Shown: piece after piece, positions 51,883 through 64,000 of the stretch
How positions within the stretch are numbered: the first letter of the stretch is position 1
Layout: each line of letters begins with the position of its first letter
From: Saururus chinensis
Taxonomy: Eukaryota; Streptophyta; Magnoliopsida; Piperales; Saururaceae
NCBI GenBank assembly: GCA_035235625.1
Contig: CP141146.1
Location: forward strand, 17,478,501 to 17,542,500
DNA length: 64,000 nt
Reading direction: 5' to 3'
Notes under the pieces: generated by a model
What the model saw: only the letters and a program-made list of their open reading frames with translations
What the model was told of the DNA's origin: nothing
Databases searched by the model: none
Made by a program: the position numbers and the translations under genes

Positions 51883-53639
51883 GGGTGCACCAGTTCTTTT
51901 TGTCAAGAAGAAGGATGAATCAATGAGGTTATGCATTGATTATATCATGATTAACAAAGCCACTATAAAAAGTAAGTATCCACTACCTTGAGTTGATGAT
52001 TAGTTTGACTAATTACAAGTAGCAAAAGGTGTTCTCTTAGATTGATCTAAGATCTAGATATCACCATTTAAGGATTAAGGAGGGAGATATATCTAAGACT
52101 GCTTTCTAAACAAGATACAATTATTATGAATTTTCGGTAATGCCTTTTGGGCTCTACAATGCCCCACGACATTTATGAATTTAATAAACTACATTTACAT
52201 ATTTGCGTTAATTAAGTTTGTTATCCTTTTTGTCGTACTTTACAAGCATCAACTTTATTCGAAGTTTAGTTAGTGATTATTTTTATGAGAAACATTAATT
52301 TTGTATGGCATATTATTTCTAAGGGGTGTTGGTTACCCCGCAAAGGTGGAAGCAGTTTTGAATTAGGAAAGGCCAAAAGAATGTAATGGAGATGAGGAGT
52401 TTCCTTGGATTGGTAGGATATTATAGGAGATTCATATGAGGATTTTCAACTATATTGCTCTTCCAATGACTAAGTTGACATAGAAGAATACAAAATTTGA
52501 ATGGAGTGATGAATGTGAGAATTTTTTTAAAAAATTAGAGGAAAAACTCACAAGTGCTATAGTATTGGCGTTATCAAAAGGAGAGGAAGATTTTGGAGTT
52601 TGTAGTGATGCATTGATAAAGGACTTGGATGCATATTGATGCAACACGGAAGAGTAGTTGCTTACATGTTTAGGCAGCTATGAACACATGAACAAACTAT
52701 CTAACACAATCTTGAATTAGCTATTTTACTGTTTACTTTGAAAGTTTGGAGGCATTATTTCTATGGAGTAACTTTCCAAGTTATACTAATTAACAAAGTC
52801 TAAAATACGCCTTCTCTCAAAAGGATTTGAATATGATAAAAAGGAGATAGCTGGAATATTTGATGACTATGGTTTTATTATTTCCTAACACCCTGATAAA
52901 AGCAAATATAGTGGCCAATGCTTTGAGTAGGAAGATGAAAGTTGTAGTTGCTGGACTTATGTTGAAAGAATGAGATTTAATTGAGGAATTAGCTAAGTTA
53001 CACATTGAAGAGATAATGTGTCATGCCCTGGCGCTGCCCGACCCGAGCCGAACCCGGTCCAGGGGCCGGTCAAGCGCACGAGGGTGACAAGGAGAATTGA
53101 GATAAGGTTTAGCGGAAGACTTAACCCTAATTCCAGGTGAACTAACAACATTATGGAGTATGCACACCACTTTGAGCAGGAGTAAATAAGTAGAAAAGAA
53201 AGAGAGTTACATTAACTCAAGATAAACAAAAGTCTCAAACCCACATACATAGTTAAACCATAGCCACTCTAGGCTTTAAAATAGGTCTTAAGCTACATAA
53301 ATGTATAACATAACATAAATCAAAATGAGAACCATAGACAAGGTTCTAAACATAAAGCATAAACCAAGGAGAATAAGTCACATAAGAGGACTCCACGATC
53401 ACTCCGAAGTCGTCTCCGACCTCTCCTCGAAGAGGAGATCCTATTCGTCCGCGTATCGTGCCACGCAGCCCCAAAGCAAAACACAATAAAAAGGGGTGAG
53501 TTTAAACAAACTCAGCAAAGGTTTTCTAATATACTATCTTTATCGAAAACACGATGGCATGGCAACATAACTAATCAAAGCAAAGATTTACAAGATGAAT
53601 CATTTTCTGATCTCACATAAACATCACCTAAACTTGCAT

Positions 53640-53860
53640 CATAGTGTATAATCCACATAGTGCCATTCACATCATATCAACCTGCATGAAATGTATCTCT
53701 AACATACATATCACATCATGCTTCAACATTATATCAACCTGCATATAGTGTCTCAATCTGACTTTCTGATCATGCATTCATAACACATAAACCTGCATAT
53801 AGTGTCTCAATCACACTTCTTCAAATCACGTATTCATAATATATCTCATCCATTCTTGCA
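53640..53860. repeat. Tandem repeat with AACCTGCATATAGTGTCTCA
   Basis: Three to four units of about 55-60 bp; the inverted counterpart of the 61176-61510 repeat in the sister LTR. Confidence 0.65.
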
Positions 53861-55141
53861 CGACAAATGTGTCAAAATTACATGTTACACAAACATGCAT
53901 AGCATACATCATAAATTTGCATCAACATAAATCAAGAATGCCTCCATCAAGGAGTAAACACAATTTGTGTCACACAGACAAGGCCACGAAGGCGTATCAT
54001 GGTCCAACTTTTACACAAGAATTTAAGAAAGTTGGGTTGTCAATCCCTAAAGGATGCTCGCCCCAAACGATCCTGGCCAAGGATGTCACATTCTCATGAA
54101 GAGAACCTATAGTAGGGGTGTTCGTTTTGGGACATCTCCTGTGATGGGGAAGAGCCCGAGTTTCCACGCAGGAAACCCTAGAACACATGGTAGCCGGTGC
54201 ACAAAGCATACCATATTGGATTCTCAAGGTCCAGAAGACAATAATAATCTCAAATTGCAAGATAAGTACACAACTCATCCCTATATAATTTCCATTTAAC
54301 TAGACTCAACCGGGGAGTGCACATGTTCCATGAAGGAACTCAAATTAAAACATGTCCTTTTGGACCAATCAAGTTTCGATTAAGCCACGACCGATCAATC
54401 CGGCACACAATTTCACCACATTGCATCCAATTGGTCAAACTCGATTAATCTCGATAAAGCATCAATTGAAATCCATTTTCATGATGCATGCAACATGGTA
54501 CATACGTGGGCAAGGCATACATGAATCCTAATTCATGATAAGTGCTCTCATCAGCCCCTAATGCATCATTCATAATCATAATATCAATACTTATCATCAT
54601 CATTAAACCCCACATGTGTGTGTACCTAATAAAAACATTTCACTCAATGCATATAAACATGCTTGTAATCCACTCACCATCACACTACACCTGTGTCTCA
54701 TCTAATCATGAAATTCCAGAGGAAATCATAGGAGAAGAATCATTAAAATCATAACTCAAATCAAAACTTAACCACAAGCTAACCACATATAAGATCATTC
54801 ACTTCATCCTTGAGCCATGACATTCACTAACATTCACACACAAATTATCCACATCCTAACATGACATATCAGCCATTAGTATGCTGTAGCTCAACTGAAA
54901 ACATACATAACCATAGAGAATCAACCATTTATAACTTCAATATGGTAATTCCAACATCATATAACCAATCTCAAGCCATTCCACATAACACTAAATATAT
55001 ACCACAACTTCATAACCTCAATGGCATACCCTTCCAGTAGCATACTATAGCTCAAAACACTCCACATACACATGAAAATGATATATCAAAGTAGAATTAC
55101 CGAAATAAACATCATGCAAATATTACCAAATCTGTTGTGTA

Positions 55142-55325
55142 GCCGTTTGAACGCCCAGTAGGGCTGTTCGATCGGCTAAAAATGAAATCTGTCGAACTGA
55201 TAGTATTGCCTTTCGAACACCTAGGAGGGCCGTTCGATCGGCTAAGCGGGAAATTGGTCAAACTTATAGTGTTGCGGTTCGAATGCTTCGGAGGGCCGTT
55301 CGAACGCCAACAAGGCAGATCGACC
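55142..55325. repeat. 66-bp tandem repeat with TTCGAA/CCGTTCGA motifs
   Basis: Nearly three units beginning GCC(G/T)TT(T/C)GAA and containing GGGC(C/T)GTTCGATCGGCTAA. A single diverged unit is seen in the sister LTR at about 60035-60090. Confidence 0.7.
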
Positions 55326-58300
55326 TTCTTCTCCATTTCAAAATTTCAAACCGAAACTCCATTGATAAAACTTAAAATCACCATCTAACAACCTAAATGC
55401 CAATAAAATCTCACCATAACTTCCAGAAAGCTAATCCACATCATAACAAGATAAAACCCTATGAAATTGGGTTTAAGATTACCATTTACTAATCATGCCA
55501 TTAAAGCACTAATAAATCCACTCAAAATAAACCATGAAATCAAGAGCTTTACCATAGGAAAACTGAAAATTTGAAAGTCCATTACCTTATCCCTTGATTA
55601 GGCTTAGATTTGATGGTCACCCTTCTTGAAAACCTTGCAAATAAATAGAGTTTAAATTAAACTCCATTAAAACCGATTTAACATATAAAACCCTAATGAA
55701 AAACTTAGATCTAGGGCTTGTTGGTCATAAAAATCGGATTTTTAGATCTAGGGTTTGAAGTAGAGATACAAATCAGTAGTTTTTATGTTAAAAAATGAAT
55801 CAAAACAAAGAGGAAATGGTAGATCTAGAAAGGATTAAGAGGAAATCTAGGGTTTAAGGCTTAATTAGAAGAGACTTACCTTAAACACCTTCTAAACCGG
55901 GCATAATTGGGGAATTAGGCCTAACCTCCCTTTCTTAGCCTATTTCCAAAATGGAAATGGCTCTCGTCATCCTATTTATAGTAAGGGTTGGGGTGTGTAT
56001 GGGTAAATTGTGGGGTATGAATAGAAAAATAGGTTAAAAATGGGTAATTTAGGTATTTGAACACTAATTAAACCTGGGAAAATTATGAAAATTTTTGGTA
56101 AAGGCTTGTGTTGATGTTTGGGTTAGTTTGGTCTAAAAACCTAAATTTTGACGGTGGGGCCCATAGGGGTCCCGCCAAACCCTAATTCTCGAAAAATTAG
56201 TGAAAAATTAGAAAAATCCCAAAAATTCAGATTTGACTCAAAATCACTTAAAACCAATAATTGTAAAGTTAATTTTGATTAAAACCAAGAGAAACACTAT
56301 TTATTTACGAAACCACTGAATAAATAAGAAAATTAGTTAACCATGCAATAACCGACGATTAAAATGAAACGAAAACCGGTTTAGGAATGAGAGTCCTTAC
56401 ATAATGTGAGACAAAAAAACCATTAATAGCCAACTAAATGATTAAGACTCATGTGGTACAAAAGATTTTAGAAATACAACTCTTGGACAAAGAATTTCAA
56501 AGTTTAGAAGGAGTGAAAGAATTCTTGAAAGGAGCAGATAAGGAAATAAGGTTTAGGAATCATTTGGTGGTTCCTAGTAATGAAGAGCTAAAGAAAGAAT
56601 TGTTGGAAACCACTTACCACTCCCAATATACTATCCACCCAAAAGAAATCGAGATAAATAAATATTTGAAGGAAGGATTTTGGTGGAACGGAATGAAGAA
56701 AGACAATGGGAATTCGTATCAAAATGCTTGACTTGTCAACAAGTGAAAGGGAAACATCAAAGGCCTGCGAGAACACTTAATCCCCTAGAAATTCCTCAAT
56801 AGAAATGGGAAGATGTTATAATAGATTTTGTGGTGGGATTGCCTACAACTCAAAAGAAGAATGATGTCATATGGGTAATAGTGGATAGATTAACTAAATC
56901 TACTCAATTCTTACCAATTATATGGACTCCATCACCCGAGAGCTTGGCAAGGCTTTACATTTAAGAAATTGTAAGGTTACATGAAACACCATTGTCTATT
57001 ATATCGGATAGAGATCCTAGATTTGCACATAAATATTGGAGTGGTATACAAAAAGCTTTGGGAACCAAGTTACAATTTAGTATAACTTTTCATCCCCAAA
57101 TGGATGGTTAATATGAATAAATGATTCAAACTTTGGAGAACATGTTTCATGCTTGTGCGCTAGAATGGAAAGGAAATTAGGAAGAATTTTTCCCACTCAT
57201 AGAATTTTCTTACAATAATAATTATCATTCTAGCATTGACATGACACCTTTTGAGGTATTGTATGGTTGCTGATGTTATTCTTCCACAAGTTGGAATGAA
57301 GTTGGCAAAAGACAATTGTTTAACGAGGAATTAATAAGTCAATGTGTGGAGAAAATTCAAAACATCAAACAAAAGCTTCTCAAAGCTCAAAGTCGACAAT
57401 GACCCAGAACTTCACTGGTGAAGACACCGAGATGTGGATGCCTACTGAAATAAACTATTTGTTTATAAAATATTAAATAAAATTTATATTTATTATCATT
57501 GCTACTTTCCTTAGTTTATTACTCAATTTTTACTATTATTACCAAATAACTTTGTCAATACTTTTTATGGGTTGTCATCGTTATTCAACACAAGTACATC
57601 AAGGTAAATCACACAGATATATATACATTCAAGATCATCAAGAATGTTTTGTCGATTTGGGAAACATGGAATCCGAAGTGGGAGACCACGTATATTTGAA
57701 GGTTTCACCCATTAAAGGAGTAAAGAGATTTGGTAAGATAGGCAAATTGAGCCCAAGGTATGTTGGTCTGGTTGAAATCCTGCAAAGAATAGCACTCACA
57801 GCCTACAAACTTGCCTTACCTCTTAATCTTGCTGATGTGCATGATGTTTTCACATATCTATGTTAAGAAAGTATATTTCTGATCCTATATGTGTGATTGA
57901 TATATCAAGTGTGGCCAATTTTACTTACAAGGAAGAGACGGTAGTGATTATGGACACGAAGATAAGAACCTTAAGTAATCAGGATACATCGATGCTACAA
58001 ATTTTATGGAGAAGTCAAGATTTAGAGGAAATGACTTGGGAGGCAGAAGCTGAGTTTAAAAGACCTTTCCCCAACTATTTGATGGTGAGGGACAAAATTT
58101 TCTTCAAGGAGGGAAGGATTTGATACCCGTGATTTTTGTATGATATTATTGTACATTTAATTAATTATTAATCTACGTTGAAAATAAAGAAAAATATTAT
58201 AGATTTCTAATTTTCTTTAAGTTCTTGATGATCTTATCTTGATGTACTTGTGTTGAATTCCAATGACAACACATTCGAAGTGTCGACGAACTTCTTTGGT

Positions 58301-60859
58301 AATGATGGTCATTACTGAGTAATAAACTCAAGAAAGTAGCAATGATGATAAATATAAATTTTATTTAACTTTTTATAAACAAAAAAAATTATGTCGGTAG
58401 TTATTGACATGTCGGTGTCTTCGCCAGTGAAGTTTTGGGTCATTGTCAGTAAGGGTCGGCATGTTGGTTACTTCACCAATGAAGTTCCAGATTAAATGCT
58501 GGAATGCCATCGACGCATCTGTGTTCTGGGTGTAGCTTACCGACGAGCTTGAAACTGCACAAAGAAGAAGTTTTCGTGCAATTTTTGAGACATTTATGCA
58601 CGAAAATTTAGTTATATCTGCCTCACATAAATACCTTTAACAATCCTAGACCCAAATTCTTTGAAATCTCTGAATTTAGGTCAAAGATGGAAGATTAGGG
58701 CGCATTAAAGTCCATAGGAAAAGGAAGACGATCGAGTTTGTGGAGAACATTGTGTTTAGTGAAGGGCTAACCTTGTTAGCATGATTTGGTTTTGAAGTAA
58801 ATGTATGAGATGATTGTGATTATTGTTTGGCATGAAAACATGTAGAGGATGAATTCAGAGATTTTCATCATAAATAAGCTATGTGTTCATGTTTACTAAT
58901 GTTAAATTGTAAGATCCCTAAATCCTAAACCGGTTTATTTAATTTATTTATTTGTTATTATGTGGTTTAGTGCTAAATTTGGCCGGTTTTGATTTATTTT
59001 TGAATTTAAGGTGGTTAGCAATGGTTTTAATCAAATTTTCTTCACTTTGATGGTTTTATGTTGATATAATTCAATAGAAAATTTTCTAGAAATTTCAGAA
59101 TTTTTGACTATTTTTTTCCTGAAAAGTTAGGGGGAGGGACCCACCATGGGCTCCACGTACGAAATTCGGATGATAAGTACCAAATAACCCTAAAAATATC
59201 TGATGATATTAATTAAATATTTCAGAATCTTTAGACATCATTTTGGACTTAAAATAAGTAAGTTTTCCTTTTTTAGTGTTAAATTCTATTTATACCCCAC
59301 CTATTTGTTAGGTTTACCCCAAAGCCTACTATAAATAGAAATGCACAACTACTTTCCTATTTGGGAAAAATTGGAATCTGGAGCTTAGGAGTCCCTAATC
59401 CCTATTTCCAAAGAAGGAAAGGTGATTAAGGTAAAGATTAGCTTAATCTTTCACTAATTTCTTAGGGTTTCTCCTAAACTTTCCAAATCTCTTCTTTTGC
59501 TAAGGTTTAATCTTGATTTCTACCCATAAAGCTACTGATTTTAACCTCTATTTAAAACCCTTATGAAAGGAATTTCATTTTTGAACTCAATACACCCTAG
59601 ATCTACAAGTTTTCTTGTAATTTTGGCATTTTTAATTGGATTTATGCAAATATTAACAAAAGTTACAAAACCCTATTGTGGGTAGGTTTTTGAAGGAGTT
59701 GGAGCATCAATTTTAAGTCAAGAAAGTCACTGAAGGTAAGGGATTTCTTCCTAAATAGGTATGTGATTTCAGATTTGAGATGTGGAGGAGTTTTATGTAG
59801 GTTTGCATGGAGTTGAGCTTTAATGGCGGATTTAGAAAAGTTTGATATTTCTTACAATTTCTTGGTGTTTTTGGTTGTAAATAGTTAAATTTAATGTTTC
59901 CTAGGCTTAGATTTCATTATTATGAAGTTTGGGAGTGAGATTTGAAGGTTTAAGATATATATGTGTATTTTCGGTTTTGAGAATGGAAGAAGACGAACCA
60001 AAACTTCTGTTCTGGTGATGGAATGGCCATGCAAGCTGATCAAACGGCTAGGTGTTCGAATGGCCTTGTTGGGCGTTCAAATGCCAACACAGTAATTTGG
60101 TGATTTTTATTATTTTGCTCGTTTTCGTGTTTTTCTTCTTAAGTACCCTTTCTTATGATTATGATGAATAATTTATGCTATGATGAGCTACTGAAAGGGC
60201 ATGAATTTGATGTGGAAGCTATGATGAATGTTTAAGTATTATGTGAATTACATGTTATTCAGTTAAGCATGTTATGATGTCTTATGTTGAATCCATGTTA
60301 AGTGATTCTTCATATTTTAAATATGATTCCAACAAGGTTATAGCATGAGAATGGATTTGTATGCCTTTACATATCATGATTAAATTATGAGAGAATGATG
60401 GTGTCTTGTCTAGCTTCAAGAGTAGTAATGAATATTATTACTTAAATCTAGCATGAGATTGTACTTGATTCGAATTGTGTTTTTCGATGGGTTTCACTCA
60501 TGATTTGAGTAAGGAGCTATGATTAAATGTTAAATAGCATGTGTGTAGTATGTTAATGAGATGTTTATAATGCATGTCCATATGCTTAGAATTGAATGTT
60601 TCTACCATGTACACACATGTGGGGGTAATCATGGTGATTGTTGATACATATGATTAGATATGATGCATGTGTGGCTGATGGGAGCACACTCTATGAATTA
60701 AGATTCATGTAGAGATTGCTCACGTATGTACCATGTTGCATGCATTATGAGATGGATTTACGAATGAGATTTTATCGAGATTAGCCGTGTTGATCGATTG
60801 GATGTAATTGTGTGATATTGCTTGTCAGATTAATCAATTGACGGCTTATTGATTTGGTT

Positions 60860-60930
60860 TTACGTCCGAAAGGATGAGGTTTTACGTCCAAAAGGACGGG
60901 GTTTTACGTCCCTTGAGGACAGGTGTTCCT
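60860..60930. repeat. GGTTTTACGTCC 22-24-bp repeat
   Basis: Three consecutive units of GTTTTACGTCC followed by an AAAGGA-like stretch inside the solo LTR. Confidence 0.6.
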
Positions 60931-61175
60931 CCCTGGGTTGAGAAGAACGACAATGCTATAAGGAGACAAAATTATTGAGACCATCTGTTCACTTAGAATC
61001 CAGGCTAGTGTAGCCGAGTGCACCAGCTTACTAGGGGGTATTATTCCTCGTTAGGGAATTTACCCAAATTGCATAATTCCTTCAGACTTTCCAATTGAGG
61101 ATTGTTTGGAGTGAGTAGGGACTGCTTAAGTTTTAGCCGATTAAGCAGGGTTGTTTTATCGACTTACATAGTTAT

Positions 61176-61510
61176 GATTGTGTGTTAGAGACACTTAATA
61201 TGCAGGTTGATTATTTATAGATATGCACTATATGATTGTGTGGTGAAGACACTTCTCTTGCAGGTTAAATGTGATAAATATGAATGATATGATTGTGTGG
61301 TAGAGACACTTCTCATGTAGGTTAAATGTGATAATTATGTATGATATGATTGTGTGGTAGAGACACTTCTCATGCAGGTTAATGGTTATGGATATGCATG
61401 ATGTAATTGTGTGTTGGAGATATGTGTCATGCTGGTTTAATGTTATGAAGGAGAATGGGTATGCATGTATATGTATGGTATGCTTGAGACACCCTTCATG
61501 TAGGATGGAT
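61176..61510. repeat. ~58-bp tandem repeat, GATTGTGTGGTAGAGACACT
   Basis: Four to five imperfect units with ACACTTCTCATGCAGGTTAA. Confidence 0.7.
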
Positions 61511-62769
61511 GTTTATATTATAATGTGATTATTCATTCTATGAATAGTATGTTGGAGTTATACGCATGCAGGATAATTACTTACTAGCAAGTATGGTTAT
61601 TTGTAAGGAAAGTAATCAGAAATGGTATATTATATGTTATGTAGATCCGATAGACCATGTTGATATGTCATGGTTGTTTTTATGATTTACCATTTATGTA
61701 TTCAAAACCTTACTGAGTTAATACTCACCCCAATTTTCTATGTTTTCTGTTTTGGCGCTGCATGGTGCAACATGCAATCGAGTAGGATCCTTTGTATGAG
61801 GAACGGTTGGGGAGTGCTTTGGAGTAGGCGTGGATGCCTCGAGAGTTTGCTATGTTTTTTCTGATTTACTCTGCTATGATGTTAAAACATTATATATAGT
61901 TGATCTTGTTCTAGACTCTTGTAATCCTTGTGGTTTTAGACCTATTTATGACTTTCTGGTTCGAGCTATGTTTGTCGGCTTAGTATTCTAAGTTGTGGGT
62001 TGAGACGTGAGGACTATTTCAGAGTTTCCTTTATACTTTTACTTATTTCTCTTGCACAAAGATTTAAAGGTGCGCTACTCCGTATGTGTAATTTACCCAT
62101 TAGAGGGGTCAAGTCTTCCACAGTTTAACAATTCGTCGCCCCCGTGTGCTTCGTCCGTCCCTTCGACCAGTTCGGCTTGGGTTGGGCGAGTGCCAAAGCA
62201 TGACATAAATGATCATTTGATAGTGTAAATCATTAGCTATCATTATGGGTAGGTGTTGTGAGGGAAGCTTTGCATTAAAGCATTCTTTGGAGTGATTTTG
62301 GAGAATCAGGAACAATTTTTGCTGTCTCTTCCCTATCATTGGCACGACCACCAACACGTCAGTAAAACGAGAGAGATGACAGTACTAGAATTATCACACA
62401 CTTGGTGCATTGGTGTGTAACTGAATGTTCAATGACGGTGATCAACACTCCTGTGTTGCATTGATGAGGTGGCCAACCCACTATTGGTGAGGGTTTGACA
62501 CGTTTATGTTGTCGATGGGCACGACAACTGGGTCAACACGTCAGCGAGTCTACCAATAGTAAGTCGGTATAGAGTATTTTCAAACATGAGTTATGAGGTT
62601 ATGTATGATATTATGAAGTACTAAAATGATATAATTTTCAGTGTTTATGAATGCATGTATATGCAATGATAAATATGTTGATGTGTGGGTAAATGTGCCC
62701 TTTGTGTGTATGAATTCTTGTATTAGATTGTACCCCAAACATTTGGTATTTGATACATAAGGTCAAAGA

Positions 62770-64000
62770 TGTAATGCCTGAGATTTTTTATCACAGTTTC
62801 GTTAAAATTCACGGAAAGTTTTTGCAATATAACTGCTATAAATTGCGGAAAATGACGAATACGAAACCTGTGAAAAACAGTTTTATAATTTAAAACATCA
62901 CACATTAGTTTTTCTCATACAAATTTTTACTCATTCAAAAATCGTACTACCAAACCAAACAAAATCAAGTGCTACTCGAAAAAAATATACGAAGTAAATT
63001 ACTATGATCATAGACTTTAAATACAAATCTCTTCCAGGCATCCCTGAGTGAAAGTCCCATAACAGCTCACAGTCTAATCCAAATTATAAGTCCAAAAAGT
63101 ATAAACACTTTAATTCTCATCTCACCCAATACATTAGATCATGACACAAAATAATACTCGCGTGAGTCAAAGGGAATCAATCCACCATGGAAATGAGCAT
63201 CAATCTCCAAAAGCTCTCCGTCACAAACCTGCAAAAGCCTCCCGAACATTGGGGCTAAAAAAATAGGGTAAATGAGTATTTTCATACTCAGTAGGAAAAA
63301 TACCCAGTAGGGGAGTTCTAAATAGTGAACTCAATAAGTCCATGCATAGATGCGTTCATGCAACTCAAACATGAAGTAGGCAGGCATATAATAATTATGT
63401 ACATAGACATACAATCATGCCAAATACATACCATCAAACCAATCTTACACATACACCCTTAATCAGAGTTACAAACTTACTCGTACAATCGTACGCTTAC
63501 TCATACAACTTACACAGTTGTACGACCTTACTCATACAATCTTACTCATTCGACCTTACTCGTACAATCTTGCTTAGGAACATACACTCATAGTTTTGCT
63601 CAGAAACTTACACTTACAATCTTGCTCAGAATCATGCTCTTACAGTCTTGCTTATAATCATACTCTTACAATCCTACTCAGAAACTTACATTTATTAAGA
63701 AACATACACACTCACTCATATAGTTCATACACATACTATCAACCATTGAAGCTCATTACAATTAATAAGCTCCAACATTAAAATGGAAAGGAATGCCATT
63801 AGGGCATCACCTTAACCTCCGGGGAGTGACTAGACGCCATAGACTTTTCCAATGGCAAGTCACACCAATGCTCATGGGGCACATGATCAAACAGGTAAGA
63901 GCAGTTCCATGATACTACTTACCTGAGCGCGCAAACATAAACACCCACACATTAGGGTTCATACAATTGCCCACACTTTAGGGGTCTTATAGTGTGAGTG
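62770..64000 (-). mobile_element. LTR related to the 9167-13942 element, inverted, cut by the window end
   Basis: Starts TGTAATGCCTGAGATTTT, the inverted counterpart of the end of 9167-13942. It then follows that LTR backwards: the CTCCCGAAC...GGGGCTAAAAAAATAG block at 63240, the short repeats at 63470-63720, and CACTCCCCGG-like sequence near 63820. The other end lies outside, so solo or full-length status is unknown. Confidence 0.8.

Larger units (their letters stand above)
53019..56401 (-). mobile_element. Solo LTR, 3,383 bp, in gypsy pol
   Basis: Starts TGTCATGCCC, ends GTCCTTACA; TAATG is duplicated at 53014-53018 and 56402-56406. The uninterrupted site exists in copy 1 near 16335-16345. 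Orientation is minus, judged from the GGGTGAGTTTAAACAAACTC motif (the inverted CTGAGTT...ACTCACCC) near its left end. Related to 58908-62205 in reverse orientation: both have CCTAAACCGGTTT near the 5' end. Confidence 0.85.
50631..58120 (+). pseudogene. gypsy pol (copy 2), broken and interrupted
   Basis: Protease has DRGA at its active site and YDIILGMDWL near 50870. RT (51060-52330) has the same ~0.5-kb insertion at SPWGA and the same loss of the catalytic D-D block after FVI near 52220 as copy 1. RNase H remnants lie at 52440-53010. After the solo LTR (53019-56401), integrase resumes with HHCC, DFVVG, SDRDPRF and HPQMDG (56438-57250) and TPFEVLYG. A ~0.2-kb AT-rich insertion lies at about 57405-57580. 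The final part is MESEVGDHVYLKVSP, GKLSPRYVG and the chromodomain-like tail, ending at 58120. Confidence 0.85.
58908..62205 (+). mobile_element. Solo LTR, 3,298 bp, inside the 3' LTR
   Basis: Starts TGTAAGATCCC, ends AAGCATGACA; TAAAT is duplicated at 58903-58907 and 62206-62210, and the empty site is preserved in the 5' LTR at about 47724. Has ACTGAGTTAATACTCACCCC near 61710, like the other big LTRs. No coding domain. Confidence 0.88.
58121..62769 (+). mobile_element. 3' LTR of gypsy copy 2, split
   Basis: 58121-58907 and 62206-62769 together match the 5' LTR up to about 48268. The purine-rich AAGGAGGGAAGGATT just before 58121 is the likely polypurine tract. The rest is displaced by the LTR starting at 62770. 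Confidence 0.85.
46928..64000 (+). mobile_element. Ty3/gypsy element, Tekay/Del-like chromovirus (copy 2), nested, runs off the window
   Basis: Order: 5' LTR, Met-tRNA primer site, gag, protease, RT, RNase H, integrase, chromodomain-like C-terminus, 3' LTR. Domain order (RT before integrase) makes it Ty3/gypsy. The C-terminal block (LRKYISDP, then WRSQDLEEMTWEAEAE and YP-like end) is typical of Tekay/Del chromoviruses. It is interrupted by solo LTRs at 53019-56401 and 58908-62205 and by another LTR from 62770. Confidence 0.85.

Noticed and set aside
53019-56401. 53019-56401 and 58908-62205 as the two LTRs of one element
   Set aside because: They are in opposite orientations and each has its own 5-bp duplication and empty site, so each is a separate solo LTR.

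Overview
The window is nuclear DNA of a flowering plant. It has spliced plant genes, plant LTR retrotransposons, Mutator-like, Harbinger-like and Stowaway-like elements, and an aromatic amino acid decarboxylase of the plant tyrosine/DOPA type. I cannot name the species. A single-exon, GC-rich tyrosine decarboxylase gene would fit a magnoliid or early-diverging eudicot, but that is inference. Only two host loci are visible; nearly everything else is mobile DNA.

Layout. 1-2.7 kb: leader, gag start and LTR of a gypsy-type element on the minus strand. 3.3-5.86 kb: a spliced VPS55-family gene (four coding exons plus a leader intron), apparently intact. 5.86-19.0 kb: a direct repeat (5860-8415 and 17194-18997) flanking a truncated, inactivated Ty3/gypsy fragment that is itself split by a 4.8-kb solo LTR (9167-13942). 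19-24.9 kb: gene-free, old repeats and a hAT-like AT-rich element. 24.9-37.6 kb: a tyrosine/DOPA decarboxylase gene on the minus strand, cut in two by a 10,929-bp Mutator-like insertion (25136-36064) with a 9-bp target duplication. 38.3-44.9 kb: a degenerate Mutator element with a broken transposase and a broken plant-mobile-domain gene. 45-46.9 kb: small MITE-type elements. 46.9-64 kb: a second, longer gypsy element, nested with two complete solo LTRs and a third LTR that runs off the window.

The most notable object is the Mutator-like element in the decarboxylase gene. It is a Pack-MULE with two almost identical 3.33-kb inverted arms. Each arm carries the first exons of a prolyl-tRNA synthetase gene, two exons of a CCCH zinc-finger/RRM protein gene and a palindromic 22-bp minisatellite. 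The 4.26-kb centre carries several exons of a cytosolic-type glutathione reductase, one exon resembling a HIT zinc-finger protein, and a longer block of the same minisatellite. From the left end all four host fragments lie in the same sense, so one read-through transcript could join them. A transcript crossing both arms would fold into a multi-kilobase hairpin.

The two gypsy copies share a deletion of the reverse transcriptase catalytic motif and a ~0.5-kb insertion at the same point of that gene. They are therefore siblings from an already defective source, or duplicates of each other, rather than independently decayed elements.
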